Shown here: one piece after another, positions 1 through 15,000 of the stretch
Layout of the letters: each line of letters starts with the position of its first letter
Position numbering within the stretch: position 1 is the stretch's first letter
Notes under the pieces: model-generated
What the model saw: the letters and a program-made list of their open reading frames with translations, nothing else
The model's database searches: none
What the model was told of the DNA's origin: nothing
Translations under genes and position numbers: made by a program
Assembly (NCBI GenBank): GCA_023128035.1
Contig: JAGMES010000004.1
Span: forward strand, 12,455 to 76,454
Direction of reading: 5' to 3'
DNA length: 64,000 nt
Source of the DNA: Halanaerobiales bacterium
GTDB taxonomy: Bacteria > Bacillota_F > Halanaerobiia > DY22613

Positions 1-2
1 CT

Positions 3-3000
3 ATCCGAATTTGTGATAATCAAGGGAATTTAGTTGATGACAATATAGTTGGTCATATTCAGGTTCGAGGCAAGACTGTTACTCCTGGATATTATAATGC
101 AGAGGAATTAACAACGGATGCGATGACTTCTGATGGCTGGTTTAAGACAGGTGATATTGGATTTTTAAGTAATGGAAGGCTTACTGCAGTTGATCGTGTA
201 AAAAATATTATTTTTGTTAAAGGTCAAAATTATTATCCTTATGATTTAGAACGTATAACTCATGAGGTAGATGGAATCGAGCCAGATCAGATTGGAATCT
301 GTGGTGTAAAGGATGAAAAAGAACATATTGAAAAAATTGTTGCATTTGTTCAACATTCAGATTCACTCACAAATTTTATCCTAATAGTTTTAAGTTTAAA
401 AAGATTTTTTAGCAAAAAAACAGGTTTAGAAATTGCTGAGGTAGTTCCTGTTTTATCTTTGTCTAAAACAGTTAGTGGTAAAATCCAAAGATTTAAATTA
501 GCTATACAATACAAAAATGGTCAATATGATTCTGTTCTTAAAGAACTAGATCATTTGTTGAATAAAGAGGTTATGAGTAGACACATTGATCTTCCAACCA
601 ATGAAATAGAAGAAAAAGTTATCAAGATATGTACCGAAATATTTAGAACAGAAAGAATTGGAGTTTATGATAATCTAATGGAGTTAGGTCTTAATTCGCT
701 TAAAATGACTTCTTTGATCTTAAGCATACATAAAGTATTTGATGTTGAATTAACACATAGTCAAATTGTGCAAAATGCAATAGTGAAAAAATTATCAGAA
801 TTAATCGAAAAATCAGATAAAAGCATTTATCGAACTATTCAAATAGTAGAAGAGAATGAATCGAGTAAGTATCTAGTTTCATCAGCACAAAAGAGAATCT
901 TTGCTTTAAATCAACTTAATCAAGATAGTACCAGTTACAATATTTCTTATATGATGGTTATAGAAGGAATGTTGGATGTCGAACGTTTAAAAAACGTATG
1001 TGATAAAATTGTCGAGAGACATGATTCGCTTAGAACATCATTTGAATTGCTTGATGGTCAACCAATATCGCATGTGCACAAAAATGTTAACTTTAAAGTA
1101 GAAGAATGGGAAGTAGAAGAGAATGAATTAGAAAAGGTAGCTACTCAATTTGTACGACCATTTGATTTAAGTAAGGCTCCATTATTTAGAGTTGGATTAG
1201 CAAAATATGCAGATAAGAAATACTTACTTATGTTTGATATGTACCATATTATCTCTGATGGAAGATCACTGGAGATTTTAATAGAGGAACTGATTCAGTT
1301 GTATAGTATGAATGATTTACCAGATGTAAAGATACAGTATAAGGATTATACAATGTGGGAGAAAAAATTCATTACTTCAAGTAGTTATAAAAAGCAGGAA
1401 GAGTATTGGTTAAATAACTTCACAGGAGAAATCCCGGTACTGAATATGCCAATAGATTATGTTGAAGGAGCAACTAATGGTGCAGGGCGTCCAGCAGTAA
1501 TAACCTATAAAGGAGATCAACTAAACTTTGAAATAGGAGAAGAGTTCACAGCAAAATTAAATAGTTTAGCTAAAAAGAATGGTGCGACGTTGTATATGGT
1601 GTTATTGGCTGCCTATAGTATCCTATTGTCAAAATACAGTGGACAGGAAGATATAATTGTTGGTTCCCCAATAGCAGGTAGACGTCATCAAGATTTAGAA
1701 AATATCATTGGTATGTTTGTTAATACATTGGCGATAAGAAACTTTCCAGTAGCAGAAAAAACATTTATAGAATTTTTAGTTGAGGTTAAAGATAGAGCAT
1801 TAAAGGCTTATGAAAATCAAGATTATCAATTTGAAATGTTGGTCGAAAAACTTAATCTTGAGAGAAATTTGAGTAGGAATCCACTTTTTGATATGATGTT
1901 TGTACTACAAAATATAGATCAAAAGGATATAGTAATTAATGATTTGCGGTTTAGACCAGTGGACTTTAAGAAAAATACCGCAAAGTTTGATATAGAACTT
2001 TCTGCATTTAAGAGAGATGGAGGACTTAGTTTTAACTTAGAATATAGTACAGAACTCTTTAAACACGAAACCATGGAACGCTTTAGTAAGCATTTTATTG
2101 AGATTGTTACAGGAATTATTGAAAATTCTGAGGTAAAGATTGCAGAATTAGATATGATCTCTAATGAAGAGAAAGAACAAATTTTATTTAAATTTAACGA
2201 TACAGATAAAGATTTTCCAGGATCAAAAACAATTTATCAACTTTTTGAGGAACAGGTTGAAAGAACACCTGAGCAGATTGCGGCAATTTTTAATGATGAG
2301 TATTTAACATATCAAGAGTTAAATCAGAAAGCCAATCAATTGGCCAGAGTTTTGCGTACTAAAGGTGTTAAAAATGATTATGTGGTTGGAATAATGTTAC
2401 ACCGTTCATTAGAAATGATCATAGGAATATTTGCAATTATGAAAGCTGGAGGAGCATATTTGCCGATTGCTCCAAAGTATCCAACAGAACGGATAGAGTT
2501 TATGTTAGAAGATAGTAATCAAAGAGTCCTCTTGACTAAAGGGAATTATAACGTAGATTTTAAATGCGATGGAGAAATACTCGATTTATCAGATGAAACT
2601 CTTTATTTAAGTGATATAGATAACTTGCCAATGATAAATGGTGTCAATGATCTGGCTTATGTAATCTATACTTCTGGTTCAACAGGTAAGCCGAAAGGGG
2701 TAATGATTGAGCATCAAGCTGTAGTGAACAGGATTACTTGGGAGCAAAGAAAATATCCTATAACCTCTGTTGATACAATCTTACAAAAAACACCATTTAC
2801 CTTTGACGTATCGGTTTGGGAACTTTTCTGGTGGTCGATAGCAGGAGCAAGAGTTTGTTTTCTTAAACAAGATGGAGAAAAAGAACCAGAAACAATAGTT
2901 GAAGCAATTGACAAGTATCAGATTACTATAATGCATTTTGTTCCATCTATGTTAACTGCATTTTTAAACTACATCGAAAACTTCCCAGATAAAATAGATA

Positions 3001-6000
3001 AAATAAGTAGCTTAAGAAAGGTTTTTGCTAGTGGTGAAGCATTAAAACCAACACAGGTTAAGAATTTTAATCATCTTTTAAATAAAGCAAATAAAACAAA
3101 ATTGTATAATTTATATGGGCCAACAGAGGCAACTGTAGAGGTTTCCTATTTTGAATGTTTACCTGAAAAGAATTTAGATATCATACCGATTGGTAAACCA
3201 ATTGATAATATCCAACTTTATATTTTAAATAAGGAAAATAAATTGCAACCGATTGGTGTTTGTGGAGAACTTCATATCGGTGGGATAGGTCTGGCTCGTG
3301 GTTATTTAAATAGAGATAAATTAACCAGAGAAAAATTTATCCCTAGCCCTTTCAATCATGGTAGAAGAATCTATAAAACTGGGGACTTAGCTCGCTGGTT
3401 ACCTGATGGAAATATCGAATATTTAGGAAGAATTGATCATCAGGTCAAAGTTAGAGGATTAAGAATTGAATTAGGTGAAATTGAGGCTAAATTATTGGAG
3501 CATGAGGACGTAAACGAGACTGTAGTTTTAGTAAAAGAAAACAGTGGAGATCAATTTATAGCTGCATATTTTACAGCGGAAAAAGAATTATCTAATAAAG
3601 AGCTTCAAGAGTATCTTTTAAAGAGTTTGCCAGATTATATGGTTCCATCTTATTTTGTGAAATTAGATTCTATTCCTCTAACTTCGAATGGCAAAGCAAA
3701 TAGAAAAGCATTATTAGATATTGAAATAAACACAAATATTTCTACAGAGTATGTAGCACCTACTACTGAAGCCGAAGAAAAATTGGTAGCAATTTTTTCA
3801 GAGGTATTATCTATAGAAAAGCTTGGTATCCATGACAATTTCTTTAAACTAGGAGGTCATTCCTTAAAGGCGATTGAACTGATTTCAAAAATATATAAAG
3901 AATTTAATGTATCACTGCAGGTAAAAGAAATTTTTAGTAGCCCAACGGCTCACCAGCTTGTTCAATATTTTTCTGAGAGAGAAGAAGAATTATATTTACC
4001 GATTGAGCGGGTAAAGGATAAAGATTATTATCCTGCATCTTCTGCGCAAAGACGGATCTTTGCTTTAAGGCAGTTAGATGATGGTATTACATATAATATG
4101 CCATTGATAAAGATAATTAAAGGTGATCTAAATCAGAACAATTTTAAAAGAGCTGTAGAAGAGGTTATAAAAAGGCATGATTCTTTCTGGATGTCATTTG
4201 ATTTAATGAATGGCGAAATAGTTCAAAGGCTTCAAAAAGATGCTGAATTTGAAGTTGGCGAGTTTGAAGTGAGTGAAGATCAGATTGAGAAGATAGTTTC
4301 AGAATTTGTTAGACCGTTTGATTTAAGTAAACCTCCTTTAGTGAGAGCTAATCTTATCAAATGTGCTGATAAGTATATATTTATGCTTGATATGCATCAT
4401 ATTATTTCAGATGGCAAGTCACTCCAAATATTTATTGATGAATTGATAGATGTATATTGTGGAAAAGAGTTAGCAAAATTAGATATTCAGTATGAAGATT
4501 ATGCAGTCTGGCAGGAGAATTTTTTGACCACAGAATTATATAAAAAACAGGAGCAACATTGGTTGGAGGCTTTTGCTGATGAGATACCGGCTTTAGCTAT
4601 GTCCACTGATTTCCCTAGACCGAAAGAAATGAGTTTTGAAGGTGAAATTTATCGTTTTGGATTAAATACAGAACTGGATGATCAATTATATGCGTTGACG
4701 AAAGAGAACGGTATAAGTTTATTTATGGTGCTGATGGCACTATATAATATTCTTCTGATGAAATACACATCTCAGGAAGATATAGTAGTAGGTACTGTTA
4801 CAGCTGGTAGAAATCATCCTGAACTACAAAATATCATAGGTATGTTCGTTAATACACTGGCAGTTAGGACTAAGCTATCAGGAGATAATAAGTTTATAGA
4901 GTTCTTAGAAGAGGTAAAGAAAAATCTATTAACTATCTATGAAAATCAGGATTATCAATTTGATATGTTAGTAGAGAAACTGGGATTGAAGAGGGATTTT
5001 AGCCGAAATCCTTTGTTTGATACCATGTTTGCTTTTGAAGAGAGAGGAAATTCAATTAGTAATTTTGAGAATATTACATTAGTTCCTTATGAATTGAAGA
5101 ATTATAAGGTAGCTAAATTTGATCTTTCTTTAATTGCTGTTGAAGTCGAAGATGGTCTGATTTTTGAGTTAGAATACAATACAGGTTTATTTAAAAAAGA
5201 AACTATTGAAAGATTAGCATCCCATTTTTCGAATATTATTAAAGAGATTGTTGCAAATCCTGAAATTTTGATTTCAGATATTGAAGTGATTTCTGAAAAA
5301 GAAAAACACCGACTGTTATTTGAGAATAATGATACTAAGACAAGTTATCCTCTTGAGTACACAATTCATCAGCTATTCGAAGAACAGGTTTCAATAACTC
5401 CTGATGAGGTTGCTGTTATTTTTGAAGATAAGAGGTTGACTTATTTAGAGTTAAGCCAGAAAGTAAATCAGTTAGCCAGAGTATTAAGGAATAAAGGTGT
5501 TGATAGTGATCAGATCGTCGGAATTATGGTTGAAAAGTCTCTGAAAATGGTAATTGGAATTATGGGTATTTTAAAAGCAGGTGGTGCTTATCTACCACTT
5601 GATCCAATGTATCCAAAAGAGAGAATCAGTTATATATTGAAAGATAGTGATATTCAGATCTTCTTAACACAGTTTCAATTTTGTGATCAGATGGAATGGG
5701 ATGGTGAAATTGTCGATTTAGAAGATGAGCGAATTTATCAGGGCCAGCCCCTAATCAAAAACATAAATCACCCTAATGATCTTGCCTATATATTATACAC
5801 ATCAGGTTCAACTGGATTACCCAAAGGGGTTATGGTTGAACATCAGAGTGTGGTAAATCTGGTCACCTGGTATAAAATTAAGTATAATCTAAAGGAAAAT
5901 CGAAATGTATTACAGTTGACAAATTATATATTTGATCCAAGTGTAGAACAGATATTTGGTACGTTGCTTTCTGGTGGAAGACTTTATCTGGCTAAAAAAG

Positions 6001-9000
6001 ATCTGATGAGCAATAAAGATCTGTTTATTAAGTATATCGAAGAAAATCAGATAAATATTGTTGACTTTATTCCGAGTGTATTAAATGAATTGCTGATTGA
6101 AAATCCAAAAGTTGATAGTATTAGCGCAATAATTTGTGGTGGTGAAAGACTTGATGATTCACTCAAAGATAAAATTATCGCAAAAGGTTATCAGCTCTAT
6201 AACCACTATGGTCCAACAGAGACTACGGTTGATGCGACAGTTGCAGAATGTAGTGAAGGAAAAACTGTAATCGGAAAACCGATTGCGAATACGCAGTGTT
6301 ATATTGTTGATAAATATAACAACTTATTGCCTGTAGATGTTGTGGGAGAATTGTGTATTTCCGGTGTTGGACTTGCACGTGGTTATTTAAACAGACCAAA
6401 ATTAACAGAAGCGAAATTTGTCCCGAACGTGTTTTGGCATAATCCTTTAATTAACGGAGAAAGAATGTATAAGACAGGCGATCTTGCTAGATGGTTGCCA
6501 GATGGAAATATTGAATTTTTGGGTAGGGTCGATAATCAAGTCAAAATTAGAGGTTTTAGAATCGAATTAGGCGAGATTGAGAATCATTTATTAAAGCATC
6601 AACAAGTGAAAGAAGTCGCTGTTATTGATAAGACAAGAACAGATGGTACCAAATATCTCTGTGCTTATATCGTTTCTAAAAAAGAAATGTCTGTAATTGA
6701 ATTAAGAGAATTTTTGGGTAGAGACTTACCTGAGTATATGATTCCATTCCATTTTGTAAGTTTAGAGAGTATGCCATTCACCTCAAATGGAAAAATTGAT
6801 CGCAAAGCATTACCTGAAGTTGAAGATAATATTCACTTAGGAGAAAATTTTGTTGAACCTGTAAATGAAACCGAAGAAAGGCTTGCAAAAATCTGGGCAA
6901 AAGTATTGGGAATTGAAAAAATTGGTGTTACGAATAAGTTCTTTGAGGTTGGTGGAGATTCAATAAAAATTATTCGCTTAAATAGTCTGATCAATCAGGA
7001 ATTTAATTCGGAATTGAATGTTACAGATTTATTTAACTATAGTACGATTCGTCAGATTGCCAAATTTTTTAGCACAGATCATTCTAAGAGAGAAGAAATG
7101 TATTTGAAACGATTAAGAAGTAAAAATACAAAGAAAAATATTTCCGATAAACATATTGATATTGCAGTTGTTGGAATGTCAGGACGTTTTCCTGGTGCGA
7201 ATGATTTAGATGAATTCTGGAGAAATTTAAGTTTTGGACAAGAATGGGTGCGTGACTTACCTAAGAGTAGAATAACTGAGTTAGAAGATATGATGGGTGA
7301 CTTTGGAAGAAAAGAGTTTGGCAAGGCTGGATACTTAGATAATGTCACACTATTTGAACCTGAGATTTTTGCATTAAGTCGTGAAGAGAGTAAATTTATT
7401 GATCCACAACAGAGATTACTTCTGGAATTAGTTGAGGAAGCTATCTTAGATGCTGGTTATAATCCAGAAAAATTAGCAGGAGAAAAGATGGGAGTATTGG
7501 TTGCTGAATCGGAAAATGAGTACACAAGAACCTTCAAAACTATTTCGCCAATGGCTTTTATAAACATCCCATCCGTTACAGGTGCAGGTCGGATTTCTTA
7601 TTTTTATAATTTCACGGGGCCAGCAGTAAATGTCGGCACTGCATGTTCATCAGCTTTAGTTGCATTATATTATGCTTGCCAGAGTTTGATCTTAAATGAA
7701 GTTGATGCAACACTTGTAGGTGGTGTTAATTTAAATATCTTCCCAATCATTCGTGATGATCAGGAAAAAGTACCGATTTTATCAATAAATCAACAAGTAC
7801 GTGCTTTTGATAAAGATGCAGATGGTACACTAGCTGGTGAAGGTGGAGGAGTACTGTTCATAAAAACTCTTGATAGCGCATTAGAGGATGGAGATTCAAT
7901 TTATGCCATTATCAAAGGATGGGCTATTAATAATGATGGTAATCGCTCTAATGGTATGAGTTCTCCAAGTGAAGAAGGCCAGGCAGATGTAGTATTAACA
8001 GCAATTGAAAAAGCAGAAATTGATCCTTTATCACTTTCATATATTGAAACCCATGGAACTGGAACGAAAATTGGTGATCCAATTGAATTCGCAGGCTTAA
8101 ATAAGGCCTTCAATAGCCTGGGATATAAAAGGCAAACTCTTGGTATCGGTTCATTAAAAACTAACATTGGACATCTTGATGGTGCCTCAGGGATTGCGAG
8201 TATGATCAAGACAATTTTAGCATTAAAAAACAGGAAGATTCCTGCCTCATTGAATTTTGACGAACCGAATCCTTTAATTAAATTTGAAAATTCATCAATC
8301 TATATCAATGATAGATTAACTGATTGGGAATCAGATACGGTCAGAAGAGCTGGAGTAACCTCTTTGGGTTTAATTGGAACAAATGCTCATATAGTTATCG
8401 AAGAGGTTCTCGAAAAATCTACTGTACTAAAAACAGAATCAGATGAACAATATTTAGATATCGTTCAATTATCAGCCCGAACTGCATATTCGTTGGAGCT
8501 GATGGTCAAAAAACTTAATAAATACTTAAGAAAGCATCCAACTTTGACTCTTGATGACATCGCATATACCTTAAATAATGGACGGAGGAGTTATAAACAT
8601 AAGTTTGTAACGATAGCAGAAAATACAGAAGATCTGATTAAAATATTGGATTCCTTTAATACTCAAAAATTAAAAGATGGAGAGAAATATTGGGTTTATC
8701 AGCAACCAAAGAAGACTAAACTAAGTCACGCTGCTTTTGTTATACCTGATTTTGTAGATGAAGCTTTAGAGATATATCAGGGATTAAATAGTGAACCAGT
8801 CTTTAAAAAGCACTATGATGAATATTTACAGAGTTTGTTGGATAAAGATTTGCATGATGTAGATATAAAAGATCCTAAGATTCAATTTACTATTAGTATG
8901 ATTGCCTATGCCAAAATGTTGGAAACATATGCTGGCAAACCTGATGAAATATTTGGTTTTGGTCTAGGAAAGATTGTTTCAGATTTCTTATCAGAGAAGA

Positions 9001-12000
9001 TATCTTTCACAGAATGTATAGCCAAAGTTAGAAACAATAACGAAAATAGATTTATATTAAAAGAAAATAATTTGCGTGAATTGGAGAGCGTTGTTATCGG
9101 TAGGGGAGTTAACTTACTGGCAGTCTTTTCTTTAAATCAGAGATTATCGAACGTGTTTGCTGATTTTTTTAGAAAAGAAAGACCTACACTTCTTTTATTA
9201 GAACCGAAAGTAGATATTTTTTACGCTGCGATTTTAGAAATGATGAAGAAGGGGTTGGAGATTAACTGGCAAGCTGTTTATAGAACTCAAAAGAGAAGAC
9301 GGCTTAACTTACCTGGATATGTATTTGACCGAAGAAGTTATTACTTACAAACAGAGACCAATCTATTTGATGCTGAAATTAAATCGGAGTTTTATAATGC
9401 GCATGTTAGCAAAGATTTGATTCAAGACCATTTACTTTCAATGTTACGAGATCTGCATATAGGCGAAAATTTCGAATTGACAGATAACTTAAGTGAATTG
9501 GAACTGGATTCAGTTGATATTTTGCAGTTTGTTGGCAAAGTAAAAAAGGCATATGGTATAGATGTTCCGATGAAGTTATTCTTTGAACAACTAAAAGTTG
9601 GAGAATTATTTAACATTATTGAAGCGTCAACTAAAGACTCAAAAGAGGAAAATCTGATTTTAATTCAACCACTTAAAGAATCTGCATATACGAGTACGTA
9701 TCCGATTACTTCAGCACAAAAACGATTATTGGTCATAAATGGTTTTGATAAAGATTCGATAAGTTACAATATCTATGGAGGTATAGTAATTGAGGGTGAA
9801 CTTGATCTAGAACGTTTTGAAAGAGCGATAAAAGGATTGGTACAGCGGCATGAAAGTTTTAGAACATCCTTTACCATAAGTAATGGCGAACCTGCACAAA
9901 AAATTCACCAAAATCTTGACTTTCAGATTGAATATATTCAAACAGAAGGTAAATATTTAGAAAAGACTGTAGACCAGTTTTTTACACCATTTGATTTAAG
10001 TGAAGCTCCTTTATTACGAGTAGGACTTGTAGAATATGATAAGAAATATCTTTTCCTCTTTAATATGCATCATATAATCTCAGATGGAACTTCGATGATA
10101 ATTTTCTTTAATGAATTTCAAATGTTATATCAAGGTGAACAATTAGAAGAGTTAAGAGTTCAGTATAAAGACTTTGCAGTTTGGCAAAATGAATATCTCA
10201 ATTCAGAGCAAGTAAAAAAACAGGAAGCATATTGGTTGGATACATTTGCAGGTGAGAACGCGATTTCAGTACTCAATCTGATGACAGATTATTCAAGACC
10301 ATTAAAACGGGATTATAAAGGAAAATCAGTACATTTTGAATTAAGTGAAGAATTATCAGTTAGTTTAAAAGAGTTCGTCAATGTGAACAATGTAACACTT
10401 TATATGGTACTTTTAGCGGCTTTGAATGTTTTACTACACAAATATACAGATCAAGAAGACATTATTATAGGTTCTCCAATAACAGGAAGACGCCATGCGG
10501 ATTTGGAAAAAATTATTGGCATGTTTGTTAACACTCTGGCAATGAGAAATGCTCCTGTTGCTGAAAAAACTTTTATTCAATTCTTAGCTGAAGTAAAGGA
10601 AAATGCTTTGAGAGCGTTTGATAATCAAGATTATCAGTTTGAAAAGCTGGTCACAAAACTGAATTTGGAGAGAGACTTAAGTCGGAATCCTCTGTTTGAT
10701 ATTATGTTTGTTTTACAAAATGATGGTAATGTCGGATTTGAAATGGATGATTTGAAGTGTAGTCTGTATGAGTTCGAAAGCAATATTGCACAATTTGATA
10801 TAACATTCGAAGGAGTGGAAATACAGGATCGACTGATTTTCAATATTTATTATGCTACTCAGCTTTACAAAGAGGAGACAATCAATCGAATTTGTAGAAA
10901 CTTTGCTAATCTGCTCAATGAGATTATTTTAAATCCCGAGTTGTCGATTTCAGAGTTTGAGATGATAACTGATGAAGAAAAGCAGCAGCTTTTAGTAGAT
11001 TTTAATGATACCAAAACAAACGATCCAAATGATCAGACAATTGTCCAACTCTTTGAAGCTCAGGTAGAGAGAACTCCTGAAAGAATAGCTGCGGTCTGTG
11101 AGGATGAGTGCTTAACCTATCGTGAATTGAATGAGCGTGCGAACCAGTTGGGACGGGTTTTGCGGAAACATGGGGCTGGCCCGGAAGAGTTAGTTGGAAT
11201 TATTGCAGAACCTTCTCTTGAGATGATTATCGGAATGCTGGCAATTGTCAAAGCTGGAGGAGCATATTTGCCAATTAATCCAGATTATCCAGAAGATCGG
11301 ATCGCCTATACCTTGAAGGATTCGCAAACGAAGATTTTATTGACCCAGCAAGTATTGTTAGAGCAGATTTCATTTACAGGTGAAATTATTCAAATTGATG
11401 ATTCTAAGATCTATATGGGTGATTCTTCTAATCTAAATCATCTGAATAAGCCTGACGATTTGCTTTATGTCATTTATACTTCAGGTTCTACCGGCAAGCC
11501 TAAAGGGGTTATGATTGAACATCAAAATCTTATTCCTTTGATAGTGAATGCTAGGTTGAAGTTTGACTTTAATGAAAATGATGTTTGGACAATGTTTCAC
11601 TCATTCTGTTTTGACTTTTCTGTTTGGGAGATGTATGGGCCATTGTTGTATGGTGGTAAAATGGTGGTAATTCCAAAATTGGCTGTAAAAAATCCAGCTG
11701 AATTTTTGAAAATATTGAAAAAGGAAAAAGTAACTGTAATAAATCAGACGCCAACCGCATTGTATAATCTATCTGCTGAGGAGATGAAAGATGAGACGAA
11801 AGAGCTGCAACTTCGCTATATTCTCTTTGGAGGAGAAGCGGCACAGCCAATTCATCTCAAAGCTTTCTATGAAAAATATCCAGAAACAAAGTTGATCAAT
11901 GTGTACGGAATTACTGAGACAACTGTTCTTGCTACATTTAAAGTGATTAGCACAGTTGAGATTAATACTAATCTTAGCAATATCGGTAAACCACTACCTG

Positions 12001-15000
12001 ATCTGAAAACATACCTATTTGATAAAAATATGCATCTCGTACCAATTGGTGCTCCAGGAGAAATTTGTATTGCAGGTTACGGAGTCTCGCAGGGATATTT
12101 GAACCGTCCAGCATTAACGGCTGAAAAATTTGTTCAAAATCCATATGTTCCAGATGAGCGTTTATATAGATCAGGGGATCTGGCTCGATTATTGCCAAAT
12201 GGAGAGATGGAGTATCTTGGACGAATCGATCATCAGGTAAACATCAGAGGATTTAGGATTGAATTGGGTGAGATTGAAAACCAACTGCTGCATCATCAAA
12301 TGGTTAAGGAAGCGGTTGTCATTGCGAGAAATGATGCTAAAGGTAATCAATATATATGTGCTTATCTGATTTTAGAAGGTGAGTTATCGATTGTTGAATT
12401 GAGAGAATATCTTTTAAAACAACTTCCAGAATATATGATCCCAGCTTACTTTATGCAATTAGATAAAATTCCAACGACATCGAATGGAAAGGTTGATCGA
12501 AAAGCATTACCAGAACCTATTGGAAATCTTAATACAGGAGTAAATTATGAAGCACCAAAGAATGAAGTTGAAACAAAACTGGCGAATATTTGGTCAGAGG
12601 TATTGGGAGTTAAAAATATTGGCATCAATAACAAATTTTTTGAAGTTGGAGGAGATTCTTTAAAGATCATTCGATTAACTGATCAGATCAACCATGAATT
12701 TAATAGTAACGTAACTGTCACAGACTTATTTAAATTCAGTACTATTCGAGAAATGTCATCATTACTAACTGATAGTTCTGATGAAAAGGCTTTGGATTCT
12801 GTAAATAATCTGGTCTTTAAAAATCACGTCAGTTTTAAGAATAGATCAATTGAAGGTACTTCTTATAAAGATGATGATATTGCAATCATCGGTATATCAG
12901 GAAGGTTCCCGGGTGCTGATAATTTAGAAGAGTTTTGGTCAAATTTAGCTTCTGGTAAAGATTTGATTCGCGATTTGCCTGAAAGTAGAATTGATGAATT
13001 AAATAAGATGCTTGGGGAAGCGAACCAGGGTAGATTTATGAAAGGTGGGCATTTAGATCATGTGACATTATTTGAACCAGAAATATTTGCTTTAAGTTAT
13101 GAAGAGAGTAAATATATTGATCCACAACATAGATTGCTTTTAGAATTAGTCGAAGAAGCAATTCTTGATAGTGGTTATGATCCTCTGAAGTTATCTGGTC
13201 AGAATATTGGTGTATTTTTAGCTATGGGTGAAAACGCATATACGCCATTTTTTAAGAGTCCATCACCAATGGCATTTGCTAATATGCCTACAGTATCAGG
13301 GGCTGGGCGTGTGGCTTATTTGTATAATTTCGCTGGCCCGGCGCTGAACATAGATACAGCCTGCTCATCATCTTTAGTGGCATTGCACAATGCCTGTCAG
13401 AGTTTAATCAGGGATGAAACAGATGCTATCTTAATCGGTGGTGTAAGTCTGGATATCTTCCCGGTTAAGATAGATGATATGGAGAAATTACCGATTATAT
13501 CTCATAGTCAACAGATACGGACTTTTGATAAAGATGCAGATGGTACTATTCTCGGTGAAGGTGGAGGAATTATCTTTATAAAACTGGTAAGCAAAGCGTT
13601 AGAAGATGGAGATCCAATTCATGCGATCATTAAGGGAAGTGCTATTAACAGTGATGGAAGACGTTCAAATGGAATGAGTTCACCAAGTGAGGATGGTCAG
13701 GCTGATGTGATTTTGAGTGCAGTGAAAAATGCTGATATCGATCCATTATCTATATCATATATTGAAACCCATGGGACAGGGACGAAAATTGGTGATCCGA
13801 TTGAAGTGGCAGGTATTAGTCAGGCATTAAACATATTGGGATATAAAAAGCAATCGGTTCCTATTGGATCATTAAAAACAAATATTGGACATCTTGATAA
13901 AGCTGCAGGAATTGCTAATGTAATTAAAGCAGTGCTATCCTTAAAAAATAAAAAAATTCCTGCTTCCTTACATTTTGATGAACCTAATCCTCTGATTCGT
14001 TTTGAAGATTCACCTGTATATGTAAATGATTGTTTGGCTGATTGGGAATCTGATACGGTCAGAAGAGTCGGGGTAACATCACTAGGCTTAATTGGAACCA
14101 ATGCACATGTCATTGTTGAGGAATTTTTAGAAGAAAAGAGAAGAGCATCAAAAGAACATCCAAATATCGTTAGAATATCTGCCAGAACCAGATATTCACT
14201 TGAAAATATGATGAAAAATCTGAGAGATTATTTGGTCTGTCATTCAGAGTTAACACTTGATGATATTGCGTACACTTTGAATCAGGGACGGAGAAGTTAT
14301 AAACATAATTTTATAGCGATTGTAGAAAATACGGATGATCTAATCAATATATTAAATGCATCTATTACAGAAAAATTGCAAACAAAAGAAAAATATTGGC
14401 TATACCAGCAATCAAAGAAGAAGGTACCGATTGTATCAGGATTTTTTATTCCGGATCTTGAAGATGTAGATTTAGCTCAATTTAAACTATTATCTGAAAA
14501 GCAGCCAGGCTTTAAGGAATATTACGATCAATCTATAAATGATCTGAATGATCAAACTGTAGCTTCTGACTTAGAAATTCAATACATCATAAACATGTAT
14601 TCATATGCAAAATTGATGGAGACTTATTCTGTCAAACCAGTGAAAGTTTTAGGAATAGGTCGGGGAATCATTATTGCAGATCTTATATCAGGAAAAATTA
14701 CACTTGAGGAATGTATAGAAAAAGTTAAAAATTATGCCAAAGCTGTACTGGCAGAGAAGAAAGTTAGTGAGATTGTTAATAAGTTTTTAGAAGAGAAAGT
14801 TAATTTCTTAATCGTTTTTGCTCCTGATTTGAGATTAACCAATTTGTTTACAGACCTTTGTGTAGCAGAAGAGAAACTAGGATTGTTAATATTAAAATCA
14901 GAAATATATTCGTTATATTGCGCACTTTCTGAGATGATTAAGGAAGGTTTAAATGTTGAGTGGGATAAGGTATATCATGGTCAGAATGTAAAACGATTGA

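Noticed and set aside
123..135. ATG at 123 as the start of the NRPS gene
   Set aside because: The same frame is open upstream to base 3 and encodes the preceding part of the adenylating domain, so this Met is internal.
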